The notes under the pieces were generated by a model. It searched no databases. It was not told where the DNA came from and was given only the letters and a program-made list of their open reading frames with translations. Shown here piece by piece: positions 13,656 through 29,923 of a stretch of 64,000 nt of DNA. The translations under genes and the position numbers were made by a program. Position 1 is the stretch's first letter, and the number at the start of each line of letters is the position of its first letter. Location: contig NC_021671.1 in assembly GCF_000247815.1 (NCBI RefSeq), positions 29,116,952 to 29,180,951 of the forward strand, in the 5' to 3' direction. Origin of the DNA: Ficedula albicollis (Eukaryota; Chordata; Aves; Passeriformes; Muscicapidae).

Positions 13656-15508
13656 CAAGGACGTTTTCACCTGGCTAGGATGGGTCTCAAGAGCAGCAGC
13701 TGCAGGGTGAGATTTGCCTTGGGTATGAGCTGAGAGCAAGTAGAGTCCCACCTTTCCTTGAGAACCCTGACACATCGAACACCCCACTACTCCTGAAAAC
13801 CCACCGTCCCCAGGTCCTGCTGGACCAAAGTTTGATAGTTCCTGTGCGTGACAGTAAGGAAAATGTGGCTTTCAGTCTTAGACAAAGTTTGGAAATTTTG
13901 ACCTTTAGGCTTACACCATGCATAGCCACCAGCAGTATTCCAGCCCTTCTCCCTTGCTTCATCTGACTGCAAAACTACGGCACAACTCATCTCTTCACCA
14001 CCCAAAGCTAAACCCCACATGGTGATCAGACAGCCCTGTGCCAGTGCCTGAAGACATCCAGCTTCCAGCATGGCATTAAGTGAGGCTGTACGAAGCCATT
14101 TCAGAAGGGACATCATCGCACGAGCAGCATACCCATGGAGAAGGGGAACCTTTTCACATTGAAAAGAAAGAAACTGTAACTGTGAGAGAATTCAACAGGG
14201 GAATTCATCCCAGGGCTGCAAGCCCTGCCGTTCCCACCCCTTCACCCCAGGCTGTCCCGGCTCTGTGAGTTTCTTGTATTCCTTTTTTTTTAATGCGAAC
14301 CTGAAACAGTTCTTCAGTGTTTGAATGAGCAGGACATCAGCCAAAAGAATAAGACCCACTGGCCTTTAGATTATTCCAAACAATTAACAATAAACTGCTA
14401 TTCTCTGATACAATTACAGAAATCACACTTCTTTGATGCACAACAGCAAATTAGCTCACTAAAGGGGCAAAAGGAGGTAGATTTTCTTTTTCTGGGAGAT
14501 AAGCACTTTTCTAAATAACACCTACCCTGAGGATCATATTCATACAACTCTTTCAACAAACTAGACTTTTGAAAGTCCACTATAATCCACTAAAGAGAAA
14601 AGATCAAAGAAACTAACAGGAAGGCCAGGATGCAATCAAAATATTTGATCAGTGAGTGGTTTTGTATCCAAGCCATAAACTCAAGGGCATTTCAGTGGAA
14701 GCTGTGGGAGGAGAAGCTGCTGTGCACACCTGGAGATTATGTGGTCATGGCAGATGGAGCCCCTTAGGGGAATCCTCACACCCCACTGCCACCCCTGCAT
14801 AGCACACCACCAGTGCCCACCACCCCCAGCTTCCCATCATTTTCAGTGCAGCTATGTTAAACAACCAAGGGTGGAAATTTTACTCGTTCTCCTAAATCCC
14901 ACCACCTCCCCCGCTAAAGTTAAATATTTGGCCTTTGGTTAAACTAAATGGATTTTTGTTTTTCCTTTCAGAGCGGTCTCACGATCTCCGTGTGACCCCG
15001 GTGGGAGGACAGAGGGAGGCAGGGAGACCCCACCGTGCACTCAGAGCCCTGTGAGTGTCAGCCCACTCAGTAGCAGAGATGGGTGTAATAAGCTTTTAAA
15101 TACTTCCTTTCCCCTTTTTTTTTAAAGAAAAAAGAACAAAAGAAAATCTACTGGTATTTTCCTCCTCACACTTTTTGTTTTTTAAATACATACTTAGCAA
15201 ATATTAAACAACCATATGTTTGGATGCAACTCAAGGTAAACAACAGCTTTGATAGTTTAATTTTTGAAAAAAAATCAGAAAATTATCACTTTCTTGAAAG
15301 GCTTTACTTTTACTTATTTGTATATTCCCTAGGTTATCAGCACATTTCCCTTTGCTTTTCTGAGAGAAGTATACATGTCCTTGTAACCAGAGAAGTATGG
15401 GAAATTCTGGAAAAATCCAACCCTCTATAAACACTTAAAGCTCAGACACTCTAATACAAAACAAGTACTTCTCTGAAATAAACATCTCCAGATGTTGTAA
15501 CATATTTT

Positions 15509-15538
15509 TATATATAGATTGATATATATATATATAAG
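15509..15538. repeat. TA microsatellite
   Basis: TATATATAGATTGATATATA followed by TATATATAA. Confidence 0.9.
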
Positions 15539-16454
15539 ATGTGACTCAGGCACGGAAAGCCAAAAGAATGTTCTCATTTCCTGAGACTGGCTAACAAAAA
15601 GGAAAAAATGTGAACAAAGGAACAAAGATTCAAAAGTCAGCTTTTTCTTAATAGCAGCAACTTTAAAATGCTCCACTTCAAATCCTTTTTCATATAATCA
15701 GAATACTGCCTTTCTCCTGCAACTGCATAGACCCACAAAAGGAAACACAGAAAGGAGAAAAAACGTTTTCTGGGTTGTTTAAAGTACTACAGAAATGTCT
15801 CATTAGAGAAGTGCCTGTCCTTGTTTCAGTTCCAGCAAAGGTCATCAACACCTCCCAACAAGCCCCTCTCCCACTGTCTGTCTGGTCTCCAGGCACAGTG
15901 GTTGAGAAAAAGCCAGCAGCCACGTGTGCTGTGGCTGCCCCACAGCTCTGTCTCTGCGTGGCAGGACTCAGCATGCAGGAGCTCACAGCATACCTAACTC
16001 CATTTTTTTTTTTCCGACAGTACAAGCGAGTACAAACAGCATCCAGTTCCTCTGGGACCTGAAAGCAATGGGGGGAAAAAAGCCCATGGGCATCTGCAGA
16101 CCGTTAAGTCTTGTCATACCAACAAATGTCAGGTAGATGTAAACAGGCACCAAGATGTGTCACTATTCTCTGTGCCCTTTCTAACCATAAACTGTGTGTC
16201 ATGGGGGCAGGACATGAGATTTCCTTCCTCTCAATCCTTTGAAGGTGAATTTCAGCAAACCAATTTGTGAGTACTATGACAAAACCACTGCTGGGTGGTT
16301 TCCCTTCAGGCAGGGCAGTAGGAGGGCACAGCAAGCTGCAGAGAGAACAAACTCAAGCACACTCGCCAAAACAGAAAGAAAAATTGTCCCGACAATCCTT
16401 CCGCAGCAGCCTGCAGGCAGGTAGGTGATCCCTCTTCCAGTGAAACAGAACATG

Positions 16455-16602
16455 GACTTCCAATCCTGATAAAGCACCCAGGGCAGCCATCAGCAGTCTC
16501 CAGTCCCAGTCAGACCACCACCAAACACGACTTCCAATCCTGATAAAGCACCCAGGGCAGTCATAAGCAGTCTCCAGTCCCAATCAGACCACCACCAAAC
16601 AT
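16455..16602. repeat. 74-bp tandem duplication
   Basis: Copies 16455-16528 and 16529-16602, containing CAATCCTGATAAAGCACCCA, three differences. Confidence 0.91.
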
Positions 16603-19600
16603 TGCTCCCTCCTTCTTTAAATCCCCTTTTCACACTGCTCTCTGCACAAATCCATGCTTCTGCCGAAATGGGAATTGCCACCTTTCCCAAGTTCCTTCCC
16701 ACGGATATCACTGCCACCCACAAGATCAAGGAATCGATCCAGATTGAGACAAACGCTGTTTAAAATCTATTTATCTACCAATCTCCCTCACTACAGATTT
16801 TCAGCTGCCTCAAGTCCCTGGTGCTGGCATGAGAAATGTTGGGGGACAGGAATGTGTGGGTCACCCCAGGCAGCTGTAGCACAACCACGTGCTTAATTAA
16901 AACATCTCTGAAATCATCACTGCCCGTGGGAAGAGCAGCTGCCCTGGCATGGCCCATAGATGGTCTGTCCTGAATCATAACACTGGCCAGAGCTGTTGCC
17001 ATTGCCAAGTGAATCCCAGCCCACTTACAGCAGACCCCAGCAAAAATAAGTTACTCAGCACAAATGTTCGTCTCTCTGCCGTGAAACACCAGCCTGTCCT
17101 GCTACCAACATAGTTCAGAAGAGCATGGTGGTCATATGCAAAGCTCAGCAATATGTGCCTATTTGCAAGCATTTCCTCACAAAAACCAGAGGGTTTTGCA
17201 AGCAGAGGCTGCTGTGCCAACTCAGCCCTGAATCCGCAGGGGCCGCCTTCTCCCGGCAGTGCTGGTGGCACCTCCTGCTCCCCCGCTTGCCAAGTGTGTT
17301 TTTCATTCCCAAATCAGAGGCAGAGTGTGCCAGGAGACACCAAAGGAGGACTCGGGGATGCTGTGGTTCTGCAAGGCAGGAGGCTGACAGCCAGTTCCTT
17401 GCCTCTGCCAGGCAGCACCCAGTCCCCACAGGGAGGGCCAGGCTCCCAAAAAAGAGTCCTTGCAAAGTATCAAGGTCCCTTTTTAACCTCCCAGGATGGA
17501 TTTGAAACTTAATTCTCTATGCAGTTCCCTCTCCCCACATCAATCCCACAGCTGCTGCACGTCAGTGTGGGGTCTGGACCGAAGCCACTTTGCCATGTTG
17601 TTGCCTCCCAAATGTTTGCTGGCATTACTGCATTGCTTTGCTGTGGTCTTTCCCAGTGCCCCCAACTACAATAAAACAATATATTAATACAGAAAATCCT
17701 TTTAATTTTGAGTACAGCAGCTACCCCATGCTGCTCTGGCCACCCAGGAAATGTTCATGAAATCATCACAATGCCTTTGCTCCTCAGATGATCCACATCA
17801 ATTCCCCACCCATGATGCGAGCAATAAACCTCCCCTGGTTTTAACTCTACTGTTCACACCAGTTTAGGTTTTACTCAGACAACAGCCCATCCACCAGTGT
17901 GCTCTCAGTTCTTCAAACTATTTAATTCAAGCAGTGTTTGAAACAACCCTAAATCCACGTGACTAAGGACCCACCTTCTTACTGAATTCTACAGAAGTGG
18001 CTAGTCAGGTTTTTTAATAAATCGAAAAGTGATGAAAAGAAGGATCATCTGAGCTGGAATGCAAGAACTTCTTATTTAACATATAAAGAAAAACAATCAG
18101 TATGAAAAATACAGAGCATAAAACCTCCTCCTGGGTGCCAACCATGTTGTAACAGTATTTTCATGCACTCTAGGGTGCTCCAGACTATGCCATTTTGGCA
18201 CAGGAGCATGGTTTCAGGCTGTAGAGGAGGTCCACTCTGCCCACAGTTTGTCATCAGCCACACCATCAGCTTCTGGCATCCTGGATATTGCTGACAGATG
18301 CTGACACAAATTCATCAAACTGTTTGACAGAAAGAGTTACTATGGTACACAAAGCCAGCCAAGGAAATTACAGTATCCTGACTTTTCTTGCCCCCACTTC
18401 TGTCTGCTTAAAAACCAGAAGTCAGCATTTTCATAAAGACTTACACACCACAGGAAGGGAATTGCTGAAGTAATTGCAAAGGAGCGTTCTAATTTGAAGA
18501 AGAGTATTAACCCCAGGGCACAATCCCTTGCCACATTTTCCCTAATTGTCAGACTGAATTAGGACCTTTCACCCTTTCTGCCACAACACCAGCACTTCAG
18601 CACAGGCTGTTAGGGGTGACGTGCTCTGTTACACATCCGAACACCACAAGAACAGCAGACCACGTACACTGCTTGGCTCAAACTATGCATAGCATAGACA
18701 AGGGAAGGCTTTGCCTATGAAAACCTGATTGTCAGTTTCATTTTCCCTGTCACCAGCACTTGCCATCATGCAAAGACCTGACACGAGTCATTTCCCCACT
18801 GACCATCAAGCTGCTTCTAGCACAGCTAATAATTAAAGCTTCCTTATATTGAAAAGTAATAAGAGACTGCATTATGCTACGGAGTGAAAAACTTTTGAAG
18901 TGGGCTTTAGAGGAGAACAAAGCACAGACAAATCAGGATGTGTAACCTAACACACAGCATGGAGCCACAATTGCAGGAGCTGAAAAGCTTGCCTTAAGTG
19001 CTCCAATAATAAATATTTCACTGTAACTTGAAAAATAATTTGTTAACTGTGCAAACCACCCTCTGTATATTGCAGACCATTAATGGTTCCCCTGCAGTAA
19101 CTGTATGGAGCTACTTCTAAGAGAAAGACCTGTGCACTACAACTGAGACCAAACTGCAGCACCACATTTAGCTTCTTATTTAGAATCCCCTATCGAAGCC
19201 AGTAACACCATTAAGTGCCCCCATTTTTCAGCTTCACAGTCTAGAGTGGAATAAGAACAGTAAATCCAATGAGTCTGTGCTAGTTTTTCAAGTGTAGTTA
19301 TACTGGGAATAAAGAGGACCTGGCTTTTTCCAGTATTTTGCTGCATACTGGCCTTATTTCTTACTACAAAGAAAAACTCAGTTTGGTCTAGGAAACTACA
19401 GAAGCTTAAGATAATAATGGTTCTGAATGGAGAAGCTAATGTTTTACTCTGAACCGCATACGAAACTTATTCCAATGATAACAAATCAAGATGAGTTCAG
19501 CACAATCAGCTGAAAAAGCTGCCCACAAAACTCAGAGGACATTTATAAAGCAAGCAGGCATTGCCACAACGAGCTATCAGCCCCAAGCAGCACACCAAGC

Positions 19601-21698
19601 AATCCTGATCGACCTACCATCAACCCACTGCACATCCCTCCTTACCCAAATCCCTCTCTTCAGGACAGTCTGGTCTCAGAGTGTGATGCCAAGTGAGAAA
19701 GTTGTGCCTCAGTGATGATTGTTCAAGTGACAGCACCAGCCTGCAAGTTCCTCCAGTTGCTAAACAAAAGCCACGGGAGTGACTCAAGTCCAAAAAGCCC
19801 CCATAAAGCAAAGAGGGGGAAAAAAAAAAGTTAAAAAGAAGAGTATTTCCTTGTGCACACCTGCTGACCAGATGGCTGCTGCTTTGCCATGTACCAAATC
19901 TGGAGAGACCTCAAACCATTCTTTCCTTTTTTGTTTTCTTCACCAAAACTCAGATTACTTATACTCTCTAAATCAGACCAAAAAGTCAAAGATACAAAAC
20001 CCCTCAGGAATTTCAGCTTGTGGAGGCCTTCTCACTTCACATTTTGTTAAAAAGTAGGTTCAAATGAAATATTCACATTTTTAGTGGGTTTTTTAAACCT
20101 TAAGAAGCAAAACAAGAAAACACACGAATTTTTCATTTTCCCTCCTTGTATTTTACAAAATCAAAATGCATGTTTCAAGAGCCTTACCCCTTTGTTTTGA
20201 CTTCAGTGGACTGGAATCGTCTATAGGAAACCCCCTCAGCCAGACGACTTGCAAGCAGCTCTTCCAAAGGATCTGACTCCAGTCTCTCACCACTGTGCCA
20301 CCCTACCAGAGGAGCAGCCCTGCCTGTCCTGGCCAGCACCGCCCTCTGCTCCCTCCAGCCAAACTTCTGTCAGTGAACTGCACAGCACCTTCACCTCCCT
20401 GACCACAGCACAGCCCCTTCCTCTCCACACAACGATTCACCCTAAAAGAATGGTGAGAGGAACAGAGGAAGCCAGCCAGTTTAGGCAAGGGGCCCCATGT
20501 CCAGCCTTTACTGGGCAAACAGTTCTTTTTCAGAGCACACCAGCAGGACTCCAGGCTGACTCTCACCACGGAAGGACTTGCTTGGCCAGGAGGCAGCATG
20601 ATTGTTCTGCTGCTGCAAAAGGATGCTTGAGCCACCAGCTGTACCTGGATGGCTCTGCTGCCACCAGTGTTTCCCTGGATGTGCTGCTGCAGGTAACCTC
20701 CCTGCTACTTCATCTCTGCAAGTTTCTGCAAGCGGGGGCTCTAGTCTGACTTTGTCCCAAAATTTCGCACTGTGCCAGGGGTGTAGCTTAGTTCATACCC
20801 TGGCATGTACCAGCAGGGCAGCTGGCCCCACTCCCTGACAACTTCAGCAGAACTGATGCCAAATATGTAATTGCTCTGTTTACCTGGCCAAAGAGGCGGC
20901 TCAGCCAAAGCACCTCTGGGGGGCTGAAAGACACAGAGCTACGTGCAGTGTCTTTCACTAGGTGGCACAAACACTGACAACTCGGTCACTTTCAGGAATG
21001 CAGAAAGAATCCTGGCCTGGAAGCATCTACCACCAGCTACAAAAGCAAGAGGCTGCTGGAACATCTGAAGAAAAACAGTTACCTCAATGCATACGGACAC
21101 CTGAATCACATTATCATGTTTTCCTAAGCATGTGGCTGCACTGCAGCTGGAGAGGAAGCGGGTCAAGGCTGGTGAGATCCTGACCGGGACATCAGGGTAC
21201 TGACCCTGGGAGCAGAGCCAGCTCTCCTCGCTCAGGATGGCTCCACTGCGCCCCAAACTCAGCCTGACTTTGCAATTGCCACAGCTTTTCTCCGGAGGTA
21301 TGGCAGAGAGCTGGAGGAGCTTGCAGGAGAACTCGGGTGCGGGAAAGAGAAGGCAGGCTTTAGACAGACTAAAGTTTGTGTGCCAGCAGCTGACTTGCAG
21401 TCCAAAGCAGCTATAAAAATCACTCTTTCTCCTTCCCTCAGCTCCAGGTGACATATTAGCACAACGCTTTACCGAGTGCTTTAATTAGGGCCATTTCTTC
21501 CCAAGAAACAACTGCACAAGGCGAGGCTTTGAAACGCTGAGCAACGAGAAGAGCAGCCTTTGCTTTCTGCAGTCCACCCCATTAACCCGCCCCCAAGATA
21601 GCACTGCCTGATAATTGTGGGATATGCCTAAAACATCACGAATCTCACCACATCCACACGCGAGGTTATTTAGCACGACGCTTTTAAAACAACCACCA

Positions 21699-21774
21699 GC
21701 CGCCCAGAGCAGGGCGCCTTTTGACGCGCCGGGCATGCCGCCCGGAGCAGGGCGCCTTTTGACGCGCCGGGCAT
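21699..21774. repeat. 38-bp tandem duplication in the GC-rich island
   Basis: Two adjacent copies (21699-21736 and 21737-21774) containing GCAGGGCGCCTTTTGACGCG, with one A/G difference. Confidence 0.9.
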
Positions 21775-22066
21775 CCGACCGCGCTCACGCCGCGCCCGGG
21801 CCGTGCGAGCGCCAGCTCCGGGAGCTTCTCCCGACCGCTCTCACACGGGCCCAGGGCCCCCGAGGAGGGACTGCGCGGAGAGGGGCTCCTGCAGAGCCCC
21901 TGGCTGCGGCTGCGGGGACTGGGAAAAGTTTCCCCGTGGAACGGACACTCCACAGGGGGAGCAGCAGGCACACCCCGGAGGCGCGGGCGGAGCAGCGGGA
22001 GCGCCTTTGGCGGGCAGGAGCCGGTGACAGCGGCCCGGCCGAGACAAAGCGCCGCCCTCGGCAGCG

Positions 22067-24030
<1,964 letters not shown>

Positions 24031-25149
24031 ATCCCAGCGCCCAGCCCGGGAAAGGGACAGGAGGCCCTGCCCGGAGCTGGGGTCCCCCCGCCCCGTGTGC
24101 TTCCTGCTGGGAAGCGGGGAGAGGGGTCGTTCGCCTCCTCTGTCAGCCCTGCGGGAAACACGCTCCGCAGTTACGTGGAAGTAGGTGCCTGGGAGCGGCT
24201 GTTGCTGGGTACGTGTTCTTCAGCTTTTTTTTTTCTTTTTTTTCTTTTTTTCCTTCTTTTTCCAGAACCGAAAATTGCTGTCAAAACAATTTCAAGCATT
24301 TTCACTGTTTCTACACGTGGTTGAGTAGTGCAGGATGATTTGCAGCAAGAAAGCCGTCGCCTCAGCTTGGGGCGCCAAATACGCTTAGGTGAATTTTGCT
24401 GGAGCCAGAGTCCGTTTTAAATCAACATTACTTAAACATGTAACAACATTAATAAGCGATGGCGTGGGGAAACGCTAGCACCTGGCTCAGATTTAGCAGT
24501 TTAGAAAATAAGAAAGTTACCTCCGACCCTGCCAAACCTGGGGCCGAATCTCCTGCTTCACTTGGAGAGAAGCGACCTCATTCCAAACCAGGGAAGTTCC
24601 AAAGGCGGACCTATGGATGAATGAAAGGCACATAATAGGAAAGGTGGGATTATTGAGCAGTCTGTATCGCCACCCATTGCTGTCCTTAATATCAGAACAA
24701 GGAAGTGGTGTGCTGGAATGAAAAATGCAAATATTTGCCTGCCAGGATTAAGCCATATCTATATGGCTCCAAGAAGACAGCCCAAAGGGATATGTTAAGC
24801 CTGTGATAATCAGCCTAGACAGGGATGAGTGAGCACAGATCAGAAAGAATAATTGAAACATGGGGCACATCTACTTTGGTATCCATCAGAACCAGGAAAA
24901 GCATGTAAATTTTTGGGACTATGATGCACAAAAGGTATTTGATGGCTGTGCCAGAAGCATGGTTCTAGAGAGGCCTACAGCTGTAGAAATAGATTGTAGT
25001 ACTTTTGTTTGTTTATTTGTTATTTTCCTCCTTGGTAGGGTTCAGTTTTGCTTTCCAAGATGAGGAATCAAACACAGCAGGACTTCAGCATTACAGGGAA
25101 TACATTTCTGCATAAATAGGAGAATAAAGTATATAGCTGAATAGGGAAG

Positions 25150-25705
25150 GGGTGATATGCCAGAAGCAGGGGATGTGATCCTTCCCCTTTACTCAGCACT
25201 GGTCAAGCCACATCTGGAGGGCTTCAAGTTCTGGGCTTCCCAGTACGAGAGAGACGTGGACATACTGGAAAGAGCCCCCAGCCAAGGCCCCTAAGCTTAT
25301 TTAGAGACTAGAGCACCTCTCCCATGATGAGTGAAAGAGAGCTGGGACTGCTCAGCCCACAGAAGAGAAGGCTCAGAGACATCTTGTCAATTAATAAAAT
25401 ATCTGAAAAGGGAGGGTACAAGGAGGACAAAGCCAGTCTCTTTTCAGTGAAATCCAGTGGCAGGAACAGAGGCGGGGGAACAAACTGAAATATAGATGGT
25501 TCCCTCTGAACATCAGGGAAATTTTCGCTGTGAGGATGACTGAACACTGGCAGAGGTTGTCTGTGGAGTCTCCATCCTCAGAGCCATTCCACAGCTGTCT
25601 GGATTGTGGTCCTCTCAATCTGGCAGTAAGTAGCCATGCTTGAACAGAGAGGCTGGACAAGTGACCTCCAGAGGTGCCTGCCAACCACAACAATGGTGTG
25701 ATTAT
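25150..25705 (+). mobile_element. CR1 LINE 3' fragment
   Basis: Sense-oriented and the longest CR1 copy here. Diagnostic pieces in order: GATGTGATCCTTCCCCTTTA, CTCAGCACTGGTCAAGCCAC, GAGAAGGCTCAGAGACATCT, GTCTCTTTTCAGTGAAATCC, TGGAGTCTCCATCCTCAGAG, GTGACCTCCAGAGGTGCCTG. Diverged and 5'-truncated. Confidence 0.9.
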
Positions 25706-27084
25706 GTTGAAAAACCAATCACACCATCCCCTCAATTAAAAAATACCCCACAAAACTACCAAACCCAACCCCAAAACACCCACCCATTTTAATTAGTCTA
25801 TCAGCAATGTTTCCTTATGTCATCTAAATAAGTAAGTACCCATTCTGTGCCAGTTGAAGGTAATACAACACTTTTGGTTTTATTTCTAATCTGCTTTGGG
25901 CAGTCTGCCATTACTTGTAGGCAGCTTCATTAATGTCTTTAATTAACCTCAGCTTGTCTGAAAGGATTTCAGGATCTCTCTCATTGCTGATCCTCCTGGG
26001 GAGGTGTACGAGGTGGTTGTCCCTGGCTACTGAAGAGCAGCAGCTCTGACCAGCACAGCCGGAATTGGTAGGGAGGTGGCTGGGCAGGTGTACAACTACC
26101 AGGGCTGCAAACTTCAAAACAGCAAATTCTGGAAATAATTAACAAGCAGTGCCAGCCAACACACGCAGCCGTTGTGGCGCTTCCTTTGGAGAGCACTTTA
26201 ATGGATTTAACAGCGAGTGAATTGCATCATGTGCAGTTTTCCAGGGCTTTAAAAAATGAAATCCCTAAAGCATAGTCTGCTAGCAATATAATGTCAAAGT
26301 AGCAAAGGCATTCTCAAAGAGAGTGGGAGAGCCTTCCCCAAACATATACAAATGCCAAACACTAAGTACTAGCAGCTTTTGGAAACACTGTACCAAGAAA
26401 AGCCCGGAATTCAGTTTCGCAGTTTGCCTCCACAGGCTCTGTGCACTTTACAGCAAGTTTGTGCCTTGGGGTCTGATTTGAATTTTTTTTTGTCTTGCTT
26501 TACAACAGAAATAACAATTCTTAATTGTTATTAATTGTCCATTACATAGTATTAGAGCATGCTAGCATTCTAATTAACTTATAAAATTCAGTCCAGAATA
26601 CTTAGGCAAGTGATTTAATAGGATTCACAAAACACACGCCACAGACTCAAAAGGAGATAATTCCTTCCATTCCATTATAATGCAGGCTATGATGATTTTC
26701 TTCCTATGCAGTTTAAAGAAAACATGGTAATCTGCTTACTTATTTCTGCTTACAAACCCATCACAAAGTTTAACATTCTGTTGCTAATGTACTTGGCATC
26801 GAGTAGAGAAGTGCCATTATCCCCAGCAGGCAAGTCAGGAAATAGAGACAGAGAAGCTGAAATTAAATTCACAAAGGAAGTATGTGACAAAGCAGGGAAT
26901 TTGGACTCCACGTCTCCAGACCAGCATATTAATCACAAAATTAATGCACTTTGTTGGTTTTTTTTTCACTCTCATCTCTCCCTTTAAGACCAGAGTAAAA
27001 TGCAGTTTTAAGTAGGGATATGCTTTTGATGGTTTGGTTCCAGACTGCTCTACATTTTCCATCGCTGTTGAAATACCAAACTTA

Positions 27085-27200
27085 TGGTATTGCGCCGGCA
27101 GTGGCCCTTTAGTGACATGGACTTGGCAGTGCCAGGTTAACAGCCGAACTCTTTGATCTTTGAGGTTTTCTCCAACCTAAATGATTCTGTCACTCTGAAG
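27085..27200 (+). mobile_element. CR1 LINE terminal fragment
   Basis: About 115 bp of a CR1 3' end: CTTGGCAGTGCCAGGTTAAC, CTTTGATCTTTGAGG, CCAACCTAAATGATTCTGTC. Heavily truncated. Confidence 0.8.
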
Positions 27201-27410
27201 TGGCAGCACAGAGGCTTTACCTATTCAGAGCTAAATGCATGATCAGCTCTGCTGACATTGAACAAGGCCATTATTGTATTGGGGAAGAAGTGGGAAAGAA
27301 ATGGTTACTGGGGACAGAAGAGAAAGCAGCTGCTTAGTCCAAGAATTTGACTGCTGGTCTCTAATCACAAATAACAGCATTCAGAACTTCATGCAACTGC
27401 AGATAGTAGA

Positions 27411-27640
27411 TTCATAGAATGGTTTGGGTTGTAAGGGACCTTAAAGATCATGTAGTTCCAACCCCCCTGCCATGGGCAGGGATGTCCTGCAGTAGACCAG
27501 GTTCCTCCAAGCCCCATCCAACCTGGCTTTGAATACTTCCAGGACAGGGACATCCACAGCTTCTCTGGGCAACTGCTCCTGGCCCTCACCACCCTCACAG
27601 TAAAGAATTTCTAATGTCCAATCTAAGCCTATTCTGACTC
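27411..27640 (-). mobile_element. CR1 LINE 3' fragment
   Basis: Antisense CR1: starts TTCATAGAATGGTTTGGGTT, then GGGACCTTAAAGATCATGTA, CCAACCCCCCTGCCATGGGC, and ends near GTCCAATCTAAGCC. It is the youngest-looking CR1 in the window. Confidence 0.92.
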
Positions 27641-29832
27641 TGAGAGCTTGTTAGCAGAGCAGCCCCATGGTTGTTTACCTTAATATAATAAATTGATTTA
27701 AATTGTAAGCTGTGTCAGTGTTCATGTCACACCTCCAAAGCTATGAAGCTAAAGCAACAGTGAAGGAAACTTTGACCATGTAAGTAGGAATAATTTTTGA
27801 ACACGGGGTGTCCAGTTAAGTATTCTTAGCAAAGCTGTTAATGAATTAACAGGTGGAAAATTATTTAGGTTTCACATTTTTGCTCAACATTATGAACTAT
27901 ACTAATCAATTGAATATGTAAGTTGTATGCCACTATTTGGCATCTCTAAAAAACATTGCTATTATTAAAACCGATATGTATTGTGCTCAGAAGACATTCT
28001 AGTGATCATTCTGACATCCATATAAAAGAAGTCTGATTTCTGCTTCATTCATTTTAGACACACCTAGTACATTCAGCATCATTTTTTCTTGGAAGAGGGA
28101 AGGAGACTGTGCAAAACCAAGGATATAACTTTTATTGATCAATCTCAAACCTCTGCAAAATTGCAAAATCAATAAAATTCCATATTTAGCAGCATAAATT
28201 TCTGCTTCATGACAAGATCAGTACTTGTAGAGACACAGTAAAGACAAAAGAAAAAGCTTAAGGCAGCACCACAAAGCAGGTACTTTAAGAAATAATGACT
28301 CCTGGAGATCATTGTATTACTCTCATATTCTTAGTAAAAGTGTGTAATTTTTATATTTCAAGCTTTTTGTCACTGCAATTCCCATCTTTCCCAGAACGTT
28401 ACAAAACCTATCCTTAGCTTTTCTGCGTTTTTTGAAATCCTCTTCCTGCAAGATACCCACTATCCCCCACTCCTGCTATCAACTGGTTTAACCAGTTTCC
28501 AAGAGAAAGGCTGGTGGGTAGTCAGGGCAGGGACAGAGAGCTGCCACATCAACAACAGGAGCTGTTTTTATCACCCCATCTGCTCTTCTCACCCCTGTTC
28601 CAGAGGCTGCAGCCCTCTGCCCCTGGAGCAGAGGGACCACCCCTCTGTCCCCTTGCAAAGGTGGGCAGCCTGGACTGCCACAGGTTTAAGTCGGTGCTGT
28701 GACTTGATGTGAGAGGAATATTTACTAGTCTGTATAAGTATGTGGATGCTAAGGCCAAAATGATATGATTTGCCTTCTCCCTTGGCAAGAGTAATGCTGA
28801 GCATCAGCAACTTAACTCCACAAAGGGGAGTAATAACAGTAAAACTGTATTTGGATAAAAGCCATTTTCTGGAGCTCTATAATGGTTTCTATGCTTTTTA
28901 TTTTTGAGATGCTGTGAATGCTGCAAAGGGCAAGAGAGCCAAGAGCTAATACGTACCTCCCCTCCGGAAACAGTCTGAGTGTTCTCAAAACAAGCTTCGA
29001 TTTTCAGGCAATGAAACAATAAACCCCACTTAAATCCTATGCTCGTACACAGCTGCTATCCAATGTCTATCAATTTAAAACACTTTCAAAGCCTGCTGTG
29101 GAAGGACTGGGACTGTGCCCGTGCCCAAAAGAGCACAATGTTTTTGACACTGATTACATTTACCTTGAATTCTTAAGAAGCCTTTAGGCATTCAACTGAC
29201 AGTGGAAAAATATGATATGCCAATACCAAGGCATGCTGATTTGTTGGAGCAGTAACTGATGTTCATTTCCATACTTGTTTTACTATTCTCAGTCTTCACT
29301 ATGCAAACCAGCCTGAATACTCAGAATAAGCCTGAGAAACACAGAAGGAAGCTCCTGAATCTAAGATGCATCTTCTCATCCTTTCACAACTATATGATAA
29401 ACTTCAATCAAATTCATTTAGAAAGCAGTCAGATTATTATTTCCCTTCCCCATAGCATGCATACATGTATGTGAAAGGTGTTAAAGTTGATTGGATGTTT
29501 CAGGCTTTTTTTACCCTTATATCCATTTATTGTCTTCTTTTCATAGTTTATAATCCCCTCTCTGACCATGTACTTGTGTAATAAGCACGGTCTAAGAAAT
29601 ACAGTTGACGAGAAAATAAATGCACTAAACTCTTGCTTAAATCCAACCAAGCACCTCTTCATCCACTGAGCATGTAATCTTTGCACTAGGATAGTTATGC
29701 AGATAAAGAAAATTTATGACAGCATATTAGAGAACAGGTAATAATGTCCAATTCAAAGTTGAGTGCAATTAGAAATACATGCTGATTTATAAGGTAGTTC
29801 ATACTCAAGCACACTAAGTGCAATCCTACTAA

Positions 29833-29923
29833 TAAGGCCATTAACAGCTTCTGCAACCCTCCTCTCATGTCTAACATTGTAAGGCCATTAACAGCTTCTG
29901 CAACCCTCCTCTTGTCTAACATT
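29833..29923. repeat. 47-bp tandem duplication
   Basis: Copies 29833-29879 and 29880-29923, containing AAGGCCATTAACAGCTTCTG, with one small indel. Confidence 0.9.

Larger units (their letters stand above)
13660..21680. other. No gene recognised
   Basis: Non-coding sequence, somewhat more GC-rich toward the right as the island at 21.7 kb is approached. One tandem duplication at 16.5 kb. A 166-codon plus-strand frame at 20249-20749 shows no recognisable domain. Confidence 0.6.

Noticed and set aside
20249..20749. 166-codon plus-strand open frame
   Set aside because: Low-complexity S/T/P/L-rich composition as expected from a GC-richer non-coding segment; the other strand is open too.
1..21680. 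Search for LIMS1 LIM-domain exons
   Set aside because: No segment with the spaced Cys/His pattern of LIM domains was found on either strand, so LIMS1 is not annotated as a coding feature.
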